From Prolixibacteraceae bacterium (lineage in GTDB: Bacteria; Bacteroidota; Bacteroidia; Bacteroidales; Prolixibacteraceae): a stretch of 6,693 bases of DNA. Under the pieces are notes generated by a model. The model was not told where the DNA came from, made no database searches, and was given only the letters and a program-made list of their open reading frames with translations. The position numbers were made by a program, and so were the translations under genes. Positions 5,947 through 6,693 of this stretch are shown piece by piece (within the stretch, counting starts at the first letter, position 1; every line of letters begins with the position of its first letter). Location: NCBI GenBank assembly GCA_016931875.1, contig JAFGDX010000219.1, forward strand, positions 1 through 6,693, written 5' to 3'.

Positions 5947-6633
5947 ATGGAAGTATTTGGAAACCTCACTAAATACGATACAGTGGTTGCCATTGAAGAA
6001 AAAATCCTTCCGGGCAGCCTGGTTTTTGATTCGTTAAATCCGTATCCGGGGTATTACCACGAAACCCCGATGAATGTAAAACCCATTTATTTGTACCTGG
6101 TGCTCGAGAAACAATATCCGCTGGAAGAAGTTCTCAGGGCTACACAAAACATTGAACATGAGTACCAGTGGAATTTTGATGCCGGGAAAGGGTACATGAG
6201 AATCGGGTCGGAATTTTTAAATGTAATTCGTGTAAGGCATCTCCCGGATCTTGATTTGGTGGAAAAAATACAGGAAGCTTATTTGCAGCAGGGAATCAGG
6301 TTTTTGATGAATAAAAAATTAAGAGGAAGGTTGGAGGCGGAAGTAAAAGTTGTTAAGTTTATGATGCTTGAAAAACTGGGAGAGGGAGTTTATGTGGATA
6401 CCAATGAGCCCGGTTTCGGGTACATCGAAATTCCAAAATACCTGCATTATGAGGCTTTTGTAAAAGTTTCGATGGATGTTAAATACAACTGGGACGGACA
6501 CGAATATGATGCAGCCAGCGGCTCTTTTTATAAAGATGGAAAACTGTACGAAGTGGTTCGGATTCTTTCCAACAAAATCAATGGCGGTTATCTTACAGAA
6601 ATAAGAAATTTATATCTCGAAAAAATTCGGTAA
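5947..6633 (+). CDS. Uncharacterised two-repeat protein, conserved-looking in Bacteroidota
   Basis: I recognise the general look of an unnamed Bacteroidota protein but can assign no function. It has 228 residues from this start, no signal peptide and no membrane helix, so it is probably cytosolic. A conserved-looking N-terminal segment with LPGSLVFDSLNPYPGYYHET (21-40) precedes two similar units, about 47-119 and 158-228. Each contains a D-A-x-x-G turn (Asp78, Asp188), a strand of the type FLNVIRV / LYEVVRI (90-96, 200-206) and a final helix with IQEAYL / IRNLYL (108-113, 219-224). The predicted pattern is mixed alpha-beta. Possible ATG starts are 5908, 5932 and 5947. I prefer 5947 because a purine-rich GGAAAG lies 7 nt before it and the recalled relatives begin with this segment. 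5932 remains possible. The gene is divergent from the metallopeptidase and ends at a strong terminator, so it is likely monocistronic. Confidence 0.85.
   Translation: MEVFGNLTKYDTVVAIEEKILPGSLVFDSLNPYPGYYHETPMNVKPIYLYLVLEKQYPLEEVLRATQNIEHEYQWNFDAGKGYMRIGSEFLNVIRVRHLPDLDLVEKIQEAYLQQGIRFLMNKKLRGRLEAEVKVVKFMMLEKLGEGVYVDTNEPGFGYIEIPKYLHYEAFVKVSMDVKYNWDGHEYDAASGSFYKDGKLYEVVRILSNKINGGYLTEIRNLYLEKIR
6085..6303 (+). repeat. Protein-level repeat unit 1 of the uncharacterised gene
   Basis: Residues 47-119. Aligned by eye with residues 158-228, the shared pattern is a Tyr-containing first strand, a helix, a D-A-x-x-G turn, a strand ending in V-I-R-V, and a helix with I-Q-E-A-Y-L. Identity is low, so this is an ancient duplication visible only in protein sequence. 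Confidence 0.5.
6418..6630 (+). repeat. Protein-level repeat unit 2 of the uncharacterised gene
   Basis: Residues 158-228. Matching landmarks are E-Y-D-A-x-x-G (187-192), L-Y-E-V-V-R-I (200-206) and I-R-N-L-Y-L (219-224), in the same order and nearly the same spacing as in unit 1. Confidence 0.5.
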
Positions 6634-6663
6634 AAACAAAGCTTAAAATTTAGTTGAATTGAG

Positions 6664-6690
6664 GCTGCTTCGGATGAGGCAGCTTTTTTT
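6664..6690 (+). terminator. Rho-independent terminator of the right-hand gene
   Basis: GCTGCTTC (6664-6671) pairs with GAGGCAGC (6676-6683) in an 8-bp stem with a single T-G wobble, a GGAT loop, and a run of seven T residues (6684-6690). It lies 30 nt after the stop at 6633, the clearest intrinsic terminator in the window. Confidence 0.9.
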
Positions 6691-6693
6691 GTC

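Noticed and set aside
1..6693. CRISPR arrays, tRNA or rRNA genes, insertion sequences, phage or defence islands
   Set aside because: No regularly spaced direct repeats, cloverleaf-like sequences, transposase motifs or integrase motifs were seen on either strand, and every coding stretch is accounted for by ordinary cellular families or the one unknown protein.

Overview
The window looks like ordinary chromosomal DNA from a member of the Bacteroidota, probably class Bacteroidia. My impression is a Marinilabiliales/Prolixibacteraceae-like organism, but this rests on recalled protein resemblance and not on a search. Supporting signs are A/T-rich spacers, start codons mostly without Shine-Dalgarno sequences, at least one exact Bacteroidota -7 promoter element (TAnnTTTG) at the expected place, and the protein families present. 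I see no CRISPR array, insertion sequence, tRNA, rRNA, phage gene or attachment site.

Left block, all on the minus strand: the N-terminal third of phosphoglucosamine mutase GlmM (cut by the window edge at base 1), then, further upstream in the reading direction, a four-helix membrane protein (472-1152) and an ECF-type sigma factor (1159-1647, TTG start). The sigma factor and membrane protein are 6 nt apart and look like a sigma/anti-sigma or sigma/partner operon. glmM follows them after 64 nt and may have its own promoter. Next on the same strand is a pseudouridine synthase of the RsuA/RluB type (1774-2670).

Centre: a 112-bp divergent spacer separates the pseudouridine synthase from an AIM24/TIGR00266-family protein on the plus strand (2783-3553). 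That gene converges with a minus-strand dGTPase-type HD phosphohydrolase, dgt (3623-4957). The 69-bp convergent spacer holds short CAGTC-type repeats and an 8-bp inverted repeat running into a T-run, probably the AIM24 terminator.

Right block: a YgjP-like zinc metallopeptidase (5113-5811, minus) with an exact -7 promoter element just upstream, and, divergent to it, an uncharacterised conserved-looking protein (about 5947-6633, plus) built from two similar halves and followed by a strong rho-independent terminator at the right edge.

The genes cover cell-wall precursor synthesis, extracytoplasmic signalling, rRNA modification, nucleotide pool control and proteolysis. They do not form one pathway. 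The least explained items are the membrane partner of the sigma factor and the two-repeat protein on the right. I found no convincing evidence of a new multi-gene system.
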